Source: Ananas comosus
Lineage: Eukaryota; Streptophyta; Magnoliopsida; Poales; Bromeliaceae
Assembly (NCBI RefSeq): GCF_001540865.1
Contig: NC_033645.1
Span: 62,001 to 126,000 of the forward strand
DNA: 64,000 bases
Direction of reading: 5' to 3'
In this document: positions 12,585 through 23,270 of the stretch, one piece after another
Layout: every line of letters begins with the position of its first letter
Position numbering within the stretch: the stretch's first letter is position 1
Notes under the pieces: generated by a model
Seen by the model: the letters and a program-made list of their open reading frames with translations, nothing else
The model's database searches: none
Told to the model about the DNA's origin: nothing
Translations under genes and position numbers: made by a program

Positions 12585-12651
12585 TGGGAACCTGCTGTTG
12601 CTTGGCGACTTGCTCTCTTAGCTTGGTAGCTTGCTTTCTTATGGCGTCCAT
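3873..12651 (-). CDS. SH3P2: SH3 domain-containing protein 2-like (BAR plus SH3), 10 exons
   Basis: Exons on the minus strand: 12651-12592, 10675-10553, 10486-10417, 10338-10187, 8093-7992, 6434-6234, 6118-6056, 5928-5776, 5651-5577 and 3989-3873. They join in frame to 371 residues, matching the usual length of plant SH3P2. The N-terminus MDAIRKQATKLREQVAKQQQ is diagnostic. Residues 1 to about 280 form the BAR-like coiled domain (KHFQRDIVRGVEGFIVTGSK, LAQRYDKMRQEAEAQ, LEAAESKLQDLKSNM). A Pro-rich linker (PPPPSYEDANG) follows. The SH3 domain is near 313-366 (VVHAYQAESDVELDLSVGD, AGWFPYGYVERR), and the protein ends in AEVF. In Arabidopsis the family binds phosphoinositides and ubiquitin and works in clathrin-linked trafficking and autophagosome formation. 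Introns 1, 4, 5 and 9 carry transposons. Intron 7 starts with GC. Confidence 0.96.
4695..5145. mobile_element. Foldback MITE in SH3P2 intron 9 (family F2)
   Basis: The left arm (CATAAGTTGTTTTCGATAAT, then AACTTCCGAATCGACGATC) and the right arm (GATTGGGAAGCTCCATCATT, GAAAACAATTTATAAG) are inverted copies. They are separated by AT-rich sequence containing the family words TTTTTCGACATCATTT and TTCGATCTTAAATT. It is related to the element at 27107-27648, whose 10-bp duplication points to a Mutator-like origin. Confidence 0.7.
5271..5530 (-). mobile_element. Very small TRIM element, antisense, in SH3P2 intron 9
   Basis: Two direct repeats of about 70-82 bp (5271-5340 and 5449-5530) both read TGTTAAATTATA, CTCCAAAAG, then TTAAG-TGTTAGA and end near TATTCAACA or ACATTCAATA. 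The 108-bp interior ends in CTCTAATATCA, the reverse complement of a tRNA-Met primer-binding site, so the element lies on the minus strand. Flanks ATGGA and GTGGA agree at four of five bases. This layout (tiny LTRs, primer site, no genes) is that of a terminal-repeat retrotransposon in miniature. Confidence 0.7.
5929..6055 (-). other. GC-AG intron (intron 7 of the SH3P2-like gene)
   Basis: The exon ending ...LDQLEEE is followed by GCAAGT on the minus strand, not GT, and the intron ends in ACAG before ATGGTATCAGAG (MVSERQ). Homology on both sides fixes the junction: no other cut keeps the frame and the conserved protein. AG|GCAAGT is the recognised consensus of the minor GC-AG intron class spliced by the major spliceosome. 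Confidence 0.9.
6489..6893. mobile_element. Tourist-like MITE in SH3P2 intron 5
   Basis: The ends GGGTTTGTTTGGTTCA and TGAACCAAATA are inverted and flanked by TAA on both sides (6486-6488 and 6894-6896), the 3-bp duplication of PIF/Harbinger MITEs. The interior is rich in ATTCCAATCC-like words and non-coding. Confidence 0.75.
7535..7921. mobile_element. Solo LTR with perfect 5-bp duplication, SH3P2 intron 5
   Basis: Starts TGTTACGACAAACGC and ends CACATCTAACA. It is flanked by TATAT on both sides (7530-7534 and 7922-7926). A second copy at 25252-25590 has the same ends and its own perfect duplication. Internal words shared by the copies include CACAGATTTACGTG and CGAAACTGTCGGCGAGTCG-like sequence. 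No internal retrotransposon domain remains, so this is the product of LTR-LTR recombination. Copia is likely from the general look, but this is not proven. Confidence 0.85.
8998..9187 (+). mobile_element. SINE family S, full-length copy in SH3P2 intron 4
   Basis: The element at 9013-9172 has a tRNA-derived head: an A-box-like TAGAGCAAGTGGC and a B-box-like AGTTCGAATTC. The body holds CTAAGTTTATTTCTAAATG and AAATAAACGAAGCGGGTAGC, and the tail is poly-A. It is flanked by a perfect 15-bp duplication, GGATGTGGATTTGAA, at 8998-9012 and 9173-9187, as expected of LINE-assisted insertion. It is the best copy for defining the family in this window. Confidence 0.92.
11627..12117. mobile_element. hAT-like non-autonomous element in SH3P2 intron 1
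   Basis: The element at 11635-12109 begins TAGAGATGTCAACGGG and ends CATTGATCCCTA, so the termini are inverted (TAGRGATS). It is flanked by 8-bp CTCAAAAG and CTCACAAG, differing at one base, which is the hAT duplication length. The subterminal part is a degenerate tandem of CCCGAA/ACCCGAAT units at about 11690-11820, followed by an AT-rich centre. Short ORFs here only read the repeat (NPNPNP). Confidence 0.82.
12540..12580. repeat. (GA)n microsatellite beside the SH3P2 exon 1 donor
   Basis: About 20 GA units start 11 bases inside intron 1 on the transcribed strand, where they read as (CT)n. The donor GTTCCCAACCCC is at 12591. Confidence 0.95.
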
Positions 12652-13081
12652 TTTTGGGGTTTTTTTTTTTTTTGGGTTTTTGGGGTGCGGATTTCGGGTT
12701 TTGTGGGGAGGATGGAGAAGCCGGCGCCGACTGCGGACTCGGGTCCGACAGTCCGACAAATCGGGGTGAGGGGGTTGCTTTCGGACAGGGGGAGGAAAAA
12801 ATTAAAAAAAAAAAACAAAAAAAAATTGAAATTGTAATAAAGTATACCTACACTCGAATGGAGTCATTCCTTCTTCTTCTAGGTTTACTTTACTGTCGAG
12901 CCCTATCCGATGCTATTAAATAAAATAAAATTAAAATAAATATATATAAAAATATATTATAATCGGCTTATCGTGATATGCGGAATATAAAATTATATAT
13001 AAAAATAAATAAATATTTTTCATCGTATTTTCTCATTGTATGTAACGTAATTTTCCTGCAATCCCAAATGAAATCTTAGTC
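12652..13081 (-). promoter_or_regulatory. Upstream region of the SH3P2-like gene
   Basis: This is the 5' flank of the minus-strand gene. A GC-rich block at 12700-12790 follows a homopolymer tract, and an AT-rich region begins at about 12800. I see no unambiguous TATA box or named element. A promoter is inferred from position only. Confidence 0.35.
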
Positions 13082-13263
13082 TTATTAATTTTTTTTTTTT
13101 TTTTTTGGTTAGAGAAAGGTAACGCGCTGCTCACTTTATTTATTTTTTTAGAAATAGATTTAGCTGAAAATATGAAGCAATTAGGTTTCGAATTTAAGAC
13201 TTCGGGCATCAACCATTAAGTCCTTTGCTACTTGTGCTAGGGACAGTCAGTGTTTTATTAATT
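13082..13263 (-). mobile_element. SINE family S copy with TSD
   Basis: A minus-orientation copy (13091-13254): poly-T, GTAACGCGCTGCTCAC, TTTCGAATTTAAGAC and GCTACTTGTGCTAGGGAC. The 9-bp duplication TTATTAATT lies at both ends (13082-13090 and 13255-13263). Confidence 0.85.
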
Positions 13264-13316
13264 GTTTTAAAATAATAACGTACAGAATTTATTTAGATTA
13301 TAAACTATTTTGAATT

Positions 13317-13505
13317 AACTATTCAATCTTTTTTTCTTTTTTTTTGAGAGAGATAGGTAGCACGCTATCCGTTTCGTTTATTTCATTTAGAAATAAACTT
13401 AGCTAGAAATGTGAATCAATTAGAATTCGAACTTAGGTCTCGAGTACCAATCACCAAGCCCTTTGCCACTTGCTCTAAAGACGGTTGGTAACTATTTAAT
13501 CTTTT
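13317..13505 (-). mobile_element. SINE family S copy with 16-bp TSD
   Basis: A second minus-orientation copy (13333-13489), only about 80 bp from the previous one. The duplication AACTATTCAATCTTTT / AACTATTTAATCTTTT agrees at 15 of 16 bases. The B-box-like GAATTCGAACTT and A-box region GCCACTTGCTCTA are clear. Confidence 0.9.
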
Positions 13506-13529
13506 AAAATTATGATCTTACTAATTACT

Positions 13530-13780
13530 ATCCAATCTTTAAATTTATTTTATGTGAGTTAGTTAACAGTACTTTGACTTTAAATGTTGAATGCTTCATT
13601 TATCTTTACAGATTTAATTAGTATTTTTCATGTGATTTTCGCAAGAAAAATTTAGTAAAATAAATAATTAACTGTGTCGCTGACTAACTGAAATCAAATA
13701 ATTAAAAGATTAGATAATAAAATTAAAATTTTAAATGGTTGGGTAACCGATTCAAAATGATCCATAGTTAAGATAAATTA
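13530..13780. mobile_element. Foldback MITE family F1, diverged copy
   Basis: Inverted halves share GTTAACAGTACTTTGACTTT and AACTGAAATCAAATAATTAA with the 1353-1658 element. The right end reads TTCAAAATGATCCATAGTT. More diverged than the first copy. Confidence 0.55.
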
Positions 13781-14289
13781 CGTATGGTTTACTTTTTATT
13801 TTTTTTACTAAAACCTATTTAATTATTGTGAACCCTAGATGGGAAGTAAGATCTACACCTAGATGCAGCTGGACTTGTAGCATTTTACTTTACAAAGAGC
13901 CATCCAATTTTTAAAACATTTATTTTTTAAAAATACTTTAATTTGTCTTTTTAAAAATATTTATCTGCACCTCTTTCATCCAGATATTTATATATTGTAC
14001 CTAATTTCTTTTTTTTTAAATGCATGTCATATTGCTAATTCAATCCTTCAATTCTCAGCAAATATGCTATACATCAATTATTTTTAAATGCATGTATCAT
14101 TGTTAATTCAATTGCTTGGTCTTTAACTACAAAAGGTCCATAACTCATTCAAATAAAATTAATAAACAGCTAAAATAAAAAAGCCATAAAATTAAATGTT
14201 ATTTTCAAATGATCTAAAGTTCATATTAGCTGCACATATTCTTAACAATAAAAAAATAAAAAAAACATACAGAACTTACATGAACAATG
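13781..14289. other. Intergenic AT-rich stretch
   Basis: No gene visible. The word GTGAACCCTAGATGGGAAGT near 13830 recurs in altered form at 51889-51910, so part of it belongs to another dispersed repeat. Confidence 0.4.
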
Positions 14290-14605
14290 AATTATTTCGA
14301 ACAACTACCCAAACTTTTAGAAATTTGATTTTACTACCCATTATTTCTATTTGTTTGATTTGAGTTAGACGTCAGCACTTTGACTCCAAAAACTAAATTA
14401 ATTATTTATTTTAATAAATTTATAATTAGGAGAATTGTATAAAGTATATAAACTAAAAATGTAAAAATAAACAACACATTCAAATTTTGAATTCGAAATG
14501 TCATTAACTGACTCATATTAAATAAATTAAAAAATATTCGATAGTAAAATTAAAACTTTAAAAGATTGGATTGCCAACTCAAAATGACTCATCGATCAAG
14601 TGAGC
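14290..14605. mobile_element. Foldback MITE family F1 copy
   Basis: The left half has TTTGTTTGATTTGAGTTAGA and GCACTTTGACTCC; the right half has GACTCATATTAAATAAATTA and AACTCAAAATGACTCATCGA. It has the same inverted arrangement and spacing as the 1353-1658 element. Confidence 0.6.
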
Positions 14606-15004
14606 TCTATAGATTTTTACCCTAAAAAAAAAAAATAATTGAAGAGATGTTTTGGAATAACGGGCCGCAAGTTTCGAATACTTGGGCCGAGTTTGCAAAT
14701 GGGTTGGTCTGGCCGGGTCATAGGATCAACCAGCCCAAGTAGAAAAAGATTAAGAATTAGGTCATTCTTAAGACCATTGTGATGGGTTAGAATACCATCC
14801 ATGACTTGGGCTCTATTTGGAATCGCAAGAAATATGAACCGTCGGATAGGAAAATGGGATATAAAAATATTCTATTTCTTTCTGTAAGAAATTGTAAATT
14901 GTTAGCGAGCGAAGTTAGGATATGAATTCACAGTCCAACTCGAAATATAGAGAAAGATACTTCCATTTACTTTCGCTCCCGCCTCTTTTTTGCTCACTAG
15001 TGAT
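14606..15004. other. Intergenic stretch
   Basis: No supported coding region. Moderate GC sequence at 14650-14800 contains only a short ORF without recognisable domains. Confidence 0.4.
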
Positions 15005-15536
15005 TAGGGGTGGCAATCTAACTCGCTGATGGCGAGCCAGCTAGTGTTTGGCTCGAAATGAGCTCGAGATCAAATCGCTTGTCTAGTAAACGAGCTGAAC
15101 ACGAGCCGAGTTTTTCAGTTCATTTAATAAACAAGCCGAACACGAGCTGGAGTTAGCTCGCTCGTGTTCCGCTCGATAACAGCTCGGATACATATATTTT
15201 ATATCTATATAATTTATATACTTTATACTTATATATAAATAAATAATTATATATATATATATAATATAAATTTTTATTATTTAATTTTTAGCCCAACCTA
15301 AATATAAAGCTCAACTCAATTATAAAAAGGCTGTAAAGTTTCAACCATTAGATCAAAGCTTAATAGAAAAGATTTTACAAATTTTTTTCTTATAAATAAT
15401 ATTTCTAATCCTTTAAACTTGTTATTTGTGAGCTAACTCGTGTTCGACTTGTTAAATAAATGAGCTGAACACGAGTTGAATTTTTCGGCTCGGTAGTTTA
15501 ACAAGCCAGTTTGTGTTCGGCTCGGTGACAGTCCTA
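15005..15536. mobile_element. hAT-like non-autonomous element with GAACACGAG-type repeats
   Basis: Begins TAGGGGTGGCAATCTAACT and ends GGTGACAGTCCTA. It contains many inverted and direct copies of CGAGCTGAACACGAG around an AT-rich centre. It is closely related to 20369-21135. The expected 8-bp duplication is not readable here (CTAGTGAT against TATATGTT), so the boundaries are less certain. Confidence 0.65.
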
Positions 15537-17189
15537 TATATGTTTGATCCAAGAATGGCCCGACTCGAATTTTTTGTGAATTTGGCCTTAGGAAAAACCT
15601 AAAACACTACTTTTTATTATCGAATTTGTATATTTTTAAATGATACTTTTAAAAGTCTAAGGTTTGAGAATGACACTTTTTTAAGTCTAAATTCCAGCAA
15701 AACAAAGTAACAAAAGTAATGGAATAATACTTCTATTAGGTTGGTGACTTCCATCAAAACAAGCAACTTAAGAAGAAATTTTGTCTACATTAATAAATGA
15801 AACTGCACTACATTTGACTTTCACCTGCATTTAAGTTTTGTTAGTCCAAACCAGCCTTAAAAGCAAAACTAATATCACATCAATTTTTTTTTTTTTTTTT
15901 CAAATTGAACGTACATATCACAGTTAGCTAAGAATTTGACTATTGATATCCAAAATCCGAAATTCAAAGCCTAATTATTTTATATTTCTAGCAAACAAAT
16001 ATTCATCAATTTCTTCATATATGTTCTTGATAAAATATTTGCCAAATTGGTTCTAAGTTCTCAATTATATATATCCATGAAAAATTATGCAGTTTTTGTG
16101 TTTTAAATTGAGATATTTGATGTATTTATATTACTTATGAGATATATTTTTGTTTAAACTAGGATCTTTATATTTCACAAATATTACCTTGTTAATAGAA
16201 CTTTCGAATTATTTGCGCTCCTTTTTATAAAACTGTCGCTTCGTCCCTTCGAAGGGTTAATATATAATTTTAAACCTTTAGCGAAATATATTTATTATGA
16301 AGGAAAGAAAAAGAAGTACCAAATTTATAGAAGAACGTTATGTGTTCTGAACCAGAAATTCTTATATTATATTTTTAAGGTTAAAGTTGATAGTTTGTCA
16401 TAATTTTAATTTTTAAATTATTTTGAACTATTCAAAGGTACTAGATCTCCTCAATAAATTTTTCGTACAGTGCCTAAATTTTATATATAAGCACAACTTC
16501 ACAGGATAACAAATAAGGAATTCCACAATACAGTAACCCTAATTTTTAATTCTTCAATGTTTAGTGCATTCCATGGTTGCTTTGAGGTTAGTGCCAATAA
16601 ACTTTGGAAAAGGTAATCATGTTACTTGCAAAGCAAATTAATGCCCAAGGAATCACTTAAAAAATTTGTTCTCCAGGAGAAGCTGGTGACAGGTGGAGTA
16701 CACGAATTATAAAAAATTAGAGCAATTAATAATAAACTAAGCTATAGCATGTGGGGTTGATCTAGAGATAAGTGCTATGAAATGGCTTTAATTTGTACTA
16801 AACTATGTACTATGCAGATGATACATTCTCTTTTAAATTTAACCTGGGTTACTTTTATTTCGGTGTATTTGTTTGTTAACACATGGGAATAATAAAGAGT
16901 GGAAAATTCAAGCTTTGCAGATCCTACTCAATCTAGGACTCTATTTTTTTTAACTTTCTCCAGAAGGTGACCCTTCAAGGGACACCTTCTGCAATCTTTT
17001 TATTATTCCTCTTTTTCTAATAAATTTTTTTTAAAGGTAATTTTAAATCTAACTATCTAAAATTTTAAAATATAACAGCGGTCCTGAAGAAATCTAAAAT
17101 ATCACTCTTTTTTTTTTCTAAACTTCTAAAACAATCAGTAATATCACTCTAAACCCCAAATCATAAGCCCTTCAATATATATATATATA
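15537..17189. other. Intergenic AT-rich stretch
   Basis: No ORF with recognisable content and no repeat with defined ends. A poly-T run lies at about 15883-15900. Confidence 0.45.
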
Positions 17190-17510
17190 TATAGGTTTGA
17201 GCTAGAATATTATTGATAGGAAACCGTCATTTTTGCTATCAAGTTTTGTTAAAATTTAGTTGATTTGAACTCTTCTATACCGTTAAACGAGCAAACACAC
17301 CATATCGGCCTTTAAAATTATAGATTTTGTGACCCTTTGATCGTTCAATTAGTGATGCCAAAAAATCTTGAAATTTGATTTCTAGATAATTTAAATAGTT
17401 TAGATCATATTCAACGGTGCCGATTGTCGACTTGGAAGCTCTATCATAAAAAATAAATCGGTAGTAAACCGAGCAGTTTACTACCGATAGTAATCCAGTC
17501 AAACTCTATA
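17190..17510. mobile_element. Foldback MITE family F2 copy
   Basis: The left end GAGCTAGAATATTATTGATA and the right end TTTACTACCGATAGTAATCC are inverted relatives. The interior contains GCCGATTGTCGACTTGGAAG and ATAGTTTAGATCATATTCAA, shared with 4695-5145 and 27107-27648. Confidence 0.65.
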
Positions 17511-18330
17511 TATATAAGGGCGCAAATAATAATTTCTAATTTTGAACTGCATCTATAACATTACACTCTTTTCCAACGGTATAGAAGAAATTAACTTCTC
17601 TTTTTTTTTTTATGTTTTCTTTTTTACAAATAAGCCTTTCCTTAGAGTTAGAGTTCACCCAAGTATTGATCTGGAACAGTAATGCCTTGTGCATTTCAAG
17701 CTCAGAATTCTCAGGAAAGAAAATAAAAATCATCTAAGTTCTTTTGGTAATATGTTAATTTACTTTGGAAAAAACAATGTTTACGGTATAACAAAAAAAC
17801 GCATATTTTGACCTTCAAAAGAAGAAGCTGTAGATTGAAACTATTGTTGATGTATCTAGAATTAAATGTATTAATAATTGTTTCTCCAAACAATACGATT
17901 TAGTAACACTTTATCAAACAATATTGTACTCTACAATTAAGTGCCGTTAGATAATGTGCTATTTGCTATCCAACGTTTAAATACTATTATTAAAAGAGAC
18001 CCCACATTTATATATAAAATCTACCTTTTCTTCTCCGGCCAAGGATTTTGGTGTTTATTAACATAAGTCGTATCTATCATGTCGTATCGTGCTAATAAGA
18101 TATCAGTATAATACAGCCTTCGTGCCGATGGTACAATTCAAAACTCTTTATTTTTTAAATTAGTAAGTAATTTTCTTAATGAAGTTCAAAAAATTTGATA
18201 AAAATACATAATAAATAATTAAAATATTTTATTGCTAAAAAAAAAATATTTCATACTATTATGTGTTGGTATACATAAATTTTTTTTGACCGGCACATAT
18301 TAGCTTTTGTTAGTTAATTCGTGAATTATT
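17511..18330. other. Intergenic AT-rich stretch
   Basis: No supported feature. Short ORFs on the minus strand are lysine- and asparagine-rich noise of AT-rich DNA. Confidence 0.4.
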
Positions 18331-18522
18331 CGCGAATTATTCGGCTAGCCCAAAAATTCGCGAATAATTTTCTTTTTTTGGAAAAAAAATTCGTAAACAG
18401 ACCGTTTACGAATTATTCGCGAATTATTGAAAATCCGAATTAAACAGTCTGTTTACGAATTTTTTTCTAAAAAAAAAAATTATTCGCGAATTTTCAGGCC
18501 AGTCGAATAATTCGTGAATAAT
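18331..18522. repeat. Large imperfect palindrome of TTCGCGAAT words
   Basis: About 85-bp arms fold back. The left arm has TCGGCTAGCCCAAAAATTCG, CGAATAATTTTC and TTCGTAAACAGACCG. The right arm mirrors it with AAACAGTCTGTTTACGAA, ATTATTCGCGAATTTTCAGG and CCAGTCGAATAATTCG. It could be part of a non-autonomous transposon or a hairpin transcript source. The class is unknown. Confidence 0.7.
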
Positions 18523-20368
18523 TCGCAAATTATTTGCGAATTATTTTCGAATTATTAAAAATCTGAATAAAAAATTTATAATTTTTATGTTTAAATATAG
18601 ATTATCTTATATTTTATATTTAAATATGAGTTCTCTGTCCGTTTGCTCCAAAAAAAAAATTATATATTTTATAATTAATAATGGGCTATTTTAATCTATT
18701 TCTTGCTTGATTGTATATATACCATAGTGTATAATATAATTCTCTATAGCTTTTTTTTTATTTAATCTACTTTATTTTGTAGCTTTTTATTTTTAAGAAT
18801 TGTAATTGTTTACGATAGTAGTATAAATCTAGAAAAAAACTTTAAGTTTAATAGGCGAATTTTTTATCCCGAATTTTGAATTGATAAACGTATAATTTTC
18901 GTATAAATTACATATCCGAATAATTACCGAATCTATTTTTTAAGCTGTTCAACAAATTTAAAAATTAGAAAACGAATTTTATGCATATTATGCCCGTACC
19001 AAATTTTTGTTGAATCTGAATTAACTAACTATGATATCCACACAGCCCGACACACATCGTGCTGTATATCGGTAAATTTCCGGCACAACTCTGTATTATG
19101 GTACTTAAATATTTGTCTCCAGCAGAATTAAAAATACTAAACTGAGGTATCATATTTTATCATGTTTATTTTTTTATTTTTAAATAAATATAATTTGATG
19201 TGTTAGAGATTTTTTTTTTTTTGGCTAGCTTAATTATAATGTATCCCGCTAATATAATATTACAAGTAAATATTTCGGTTGAAATAGTTGTAACTAATTT
19301 ACTATCCATTTTTACACTTTTAATATACAAAAATTTATTTAAAAATATAAAAAAAATGAACATGATGTTAAATGAGTCCTAAAATTTTTATTTTTGAGGC
19401 CAAACTTTTTGGTACTGAAACTAAACACAAGAGACAAATATACTGCTAAAAGCAGAAAAAGAAGCTTTGTTAGTATCTATCTAAGCCACGTTTTATCGTT
19501 ACCTTTTTACTGTTCTTGTCTCCTCAAATTATTGAGACTAGTCAACACAGAAATTAAAGCATATATGTACTCACCTAATTCATACAATGTTCATGAAATC
19601 ATCTACACATGCACAGTTAATTTGTAGGAATTGATATATCCAGAATAAATTGTACTATTACTTACACGCATAAATATATTCAAAATTATTACCAGATATG
19701 ATGTATCTGTTTCGGCAACAAACAAAACAATGCATTAAACCTCTGTATGAATCAGGGGACAAATGCAATGAGAACATTATTAGGGCCTATTTGGATGTTA
19801 GAATAAATTATTCAGAAATAATTTGTGAGATACAAAAGTTCTCTCTCACGACGGCAAGCAAAACATTTTCTCTAGCTCTTTGCAAGTTTTTGACGGTCAC
19901 GATTTGTCGCAAGAATGTATTTCATCTCCGAGGTAATTTATATTATTCGGAGAAATGACCTAGCTATAAATAGCAAAAATAATTTTTTTTTTTACATTTA
20001 ATCATACTTTTCATATACTATATATCCGTAACTTTTCGAGAATATAAAAAAGACATACCGAACGGATGTTATTTAAATAAGTTATTTTTTTCTAATGCGT
20101 AACACACACTCTATATTGATTCGCTTAAGATAAAAATTTATGGTTGCGCTGACCAAAAACAATATATTTTTATATATTTTTGGCGGATAAAATTAGAACC
20201 AAACGAAATGGTCCCTAAGATTAGGAGAGGACGAGGCAGGGATATGTAGGTCTCGATCAAGTTGGATGTGCATGCAGCTGCCCATACCTAACAGATCTCT
20301 AGCTGGCCCACTCCTAGTCCCTTCCCCATCCAATAATAAATGAGCATGCACATGCCAGTACTCCAGAC
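18523..20368. other. Intergenic AT-rich stretch
   Basis: No gene visible. ORFs of 60-86 codons in this part show no domain and sit in about 70-75% AT sequence. Confidence 0.4.
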
Positions 20369-21143
20369 CAGGGTGTCAACGAGCCGAATACGAGTGGGGT
20401 ATTATTTAAATAAACGAACCGAACACGATCAAAAAAATTCAGCTCATATTCGGCTCGTTAATAAATGAGTCAAACACTAGCTGACGAGCTGGCCAATAAA
20501 TAATAAGTTAAATGGATTAGATTGAATATGTATGAAAAATAAATTTATAAAATCTTACTCATTCGACTTTAATCTAATGGTTGAAATTTTATATATAAAT
20601 AAGTCTTTTTATAATTGTGCTCGCTTTATATATATTTTTTTACTAAAAAATACTAATAAAACATTATATATATAAAAATTAAGAGTCCGGTTACGGTGCT
20701 TGTAAAAGCACCAAGTTTTTTGTGCTTATAAATTTTCTACCATTAGATCTATGCATTTTATTATTTTCACCCGTTAGATTATACTATTCAACCAACCACC
20801 CACTCAACCCTAGGAGGTCCACATCATCCTAACCGCATATCCCTTAATCCAAGGGTCAAAAGCTTACAAGCACCAATGACTTGGTACTTTTAAAAGTATA
20901 GGAGCTCAATTCTATAAATTAAATAAATTATATAAATATAAAATATATGTATTTGAGCTATTATTGAGCCGAACACGAACGAGCTGACCCCGGCTCGTGT
21001 TCGGCTCGTTTATTAAACAAGCTGAAAAATTCAGCTCCTGTTCAGCTTGTTTACTAAACGAGTGATTCGATCTCGAACTTATTTCGAGCCGAACACGAGT
21101 TGGCTCGCAAACAACGAGCTGAATTGCCACCCCTACTCAAGAC
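20361..21143. mobile_element. hAT-like element with 8-bp TSD and a nested MITE
   Basis: The element at 20369-21135 begins CAGGGTGTCAACGAGCC and ends GAATTGCCACCCCTA. The 8-bp flanks CTCCAGAC and CTCAAGAC differ at one base. Subterminal GAGCCGAACACGAG repeats match 15005-15536, so both belong to one family. A second element at 20684-20916 lies inside it. Confidence 0.85.
20684..20916. mobile_element. Nested MITE, GTGCTTNTAAAAGCACCAAGT family (F3)
   Basis: The ends GAGTCCGGTTACGGTGCTTG and CTTTTAAAAGTATAGGAGCTC-like sequence are imperfect inverted repeats with the words GCACCAAGT and ACTTGGT. The interior contains TTAGATCTATGCATTTTATT. Related copies lie at 28285-28510, 44098-44275 and 59940-60183. 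It is younger than the hAT-like element it interrupts. Confidence 0.65.
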
Positions 21144-21629
21144 ATAGACATATATATTGAAGCTAGAATAATATTAACTAGCAATGTACCTACACTGTGC
21201 TGCAGATTCGATAAGAATATTCTTAATTATATTTGTAACATATAGTATATATTACTATTAAATATATGTATTGAACACATATTTTAATGACATTCATTAG
21301 TAAATTTGTATACTAGAAATATAAAAAAAAAAATTTTAAACAAAATTTAATTAATTAAATTTATTTTATAGTATATTAAATATGACTTTGTTAAATGTAT
21401 TTTATGCTATTCAAAATATCTATATATTAAATGTTATAAATTTTTAGTTTATTAATTGATTAAAGTTTATGATATTTGGGTGTGGTTTATGATGCATCGG
21501 GTGCACCGAATTAACTAACATAACATGTGTTTCCTCCTCATCTTCTTCCAGTCACTTGGTATGGTTGCACCGGATGCACCGAATTAACCATGTACATATG
21601 TTCCCTCCATATCTTCTCCCACCCATTTT

Positions 21630-21692
<63 letters not shown>

Positions 21693-22044
21693 TACTATTA
21701 ATTTTTTATCATTGGATGGGTAGAGTTTAGTAGGAATTAATTAGTGGAATAATAATACTTTAATTAAGGATGAAATAATAAATACTATTCAAATACCGTC
21801 AATAATATATACTTGGTGAATTCTCTCTCTCTCTCTCTCTCTCCAACTTAAAAGGATAAATATTTTAATAATATACTAGGTGAACTCTCTCCCTCTCTTT
21901 CTAAGAATAGATATTTTGTAAATGCTTTGCGGTACACTAAAGTTGGTTGTTCGATCATAATTGATAGAAACAGTTAAATCATTGTACCACTAATGACCCC
22001 TCGCACCATTAATGATTCGGCCAATTAGCAAAAATAATTTATTG
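21144..22044. other. Intergenic stretch with (AT)n and short duplications
   Basis: No gene. An (AT)n run is at 21636-21689 and a (TC)n run at about 21824-21842. Two nearby segments (21500-21535 and 21558-21600) share GTGCACCGAATTAAC-like sequence, a small local duplication. Confidence 0.5.
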
Positions 22045-22958
22045 AATGCAAACTACTGTCCCAGAATACTTAAATTTATTTATTATTACTAAAGTGTGTG
22101 GTCTCTTATATTTTCAATTAAAATATTTTTCTGATCCAATGTGGGGTTGTTAGAATGTTAAAAACCCTCCTCGTTTAAACCCTTACGTTCTCCTCAAGTT
22201 CAAAACGATCATAGATATATAGATTAGAATTATCAGAAGATATGAGATTCTTGGTATCTCCTGTAGGTTCAAGAAGTGGTTACCAAGCGATAGATTCTAG
22301 ATATGGCTCCCACCAAACCACCGGTGTAATACTTTACCTAATATAACACTTAGTTTTCACACTTTCAATTAATATTCAGCTCTAATACCAACTGTAACAA
22401 TCTGATTCGGTAGCACTTAGCTATTGGCTGAAAATGCTTAACCTTATTTGTTATTATTAGAGTGTGTGGCCTATTATTTCCCATCAGAATCTTGTTTTCA
22501 TTTCGCCACCGTTTAGTTCGGGGTTAAGAAAAAGTAGCTATTCCAGGGATAGAGTTAAGTTCAGGATTAAAATAGTGTTAAAATTTTTTTGTGTTTGGTT
22601 GAAGGTTGGAGTTAGTCTAGAATAGTGAAAAAAAGTGTTTGGTTGGAGTAGGTGGGATAAAAAGATAATGATTGATAAAGAAGAAAAATGTGAGGGCTCG
22701 AGATGCGTGCGGGGTTAAAGTTGGGAGGGGGAGTGGGGTTAATGATTGATAAAAAAGAAAAATGTGAGGGCTCGGAATGCGTGCGGGATTAAAGTTGGGA
22801 GGGAGATTGGGGTTAGTAAACCCCACTAACCCGGTTTAGGGTGGGGTTTACTAACCCCACCCCTTAAGAGTGGTGTTTGGATATAAATTGGGGGTTAAGG
22901 GGTTATTCCACCCCTTAACCCCCAACCAAACGGTGGCGAAGGAGATTGAGACGTTACA
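22045..22958 (-). mobile_element. Degraded TRIM element, antisense, interrupted by a MITE
   Basis: Two similar segments (about 22045-22157 and 22393-22501 plus 22941-22958) share TTATTATTA-TAAAGTGTGTGG. The second begins TGTAACAATC and, after the MITE, ends ACGTTACA. The sequence before it, GCTCTAATACCA at 22379-22390, is the reverse complement of a tRNA-Met primer-binding site with one change. Boundaries of the first repeat are approximate. Confidence 0.5.
22502..22940. mobile_element. MITE with TTCGCCACCGTTTGGTT termini and an internal tandem repeat
   Basis: The ends TTCGCCACCGTTTAGTTCGG and CCCAACCAAACGGTGGCGAA are inverted. Inside, a unit of about 74 bp is repeated twice (from about 22666 and 22740), with GAAAAATGTGAGGGCTCG in each. 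The flanks show no clear direct duplication. It sits inside the TRIM repeat above. Confidence 0.75.
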
Positions 22959-23270
22959 ATCATATATAGTTGTCTTTTACTGCGGCAAGCTACTATGTTT
23001 TTTATTTTGAAATTAAAAGTAAGGGATAGATTCGTCTATTCTTTATTTTTGCAATTATGATTTGAAAACTTATGCCTTACTGTTATACAATGCTAATTTT
23101 GTTTTCCTCCAAAAAATCTATCATTAAATATATAGGATGATAAAATACTATATTTTATAAAGCACAAAGAAGCATTGTCATCTAGTGGTTTATAAATTAT
23201 AACACTTTAATGCCCCATTTAACTACAAATCCTTAATATGATTGGACAAATTAGTCTGTCGAGCATCAAA

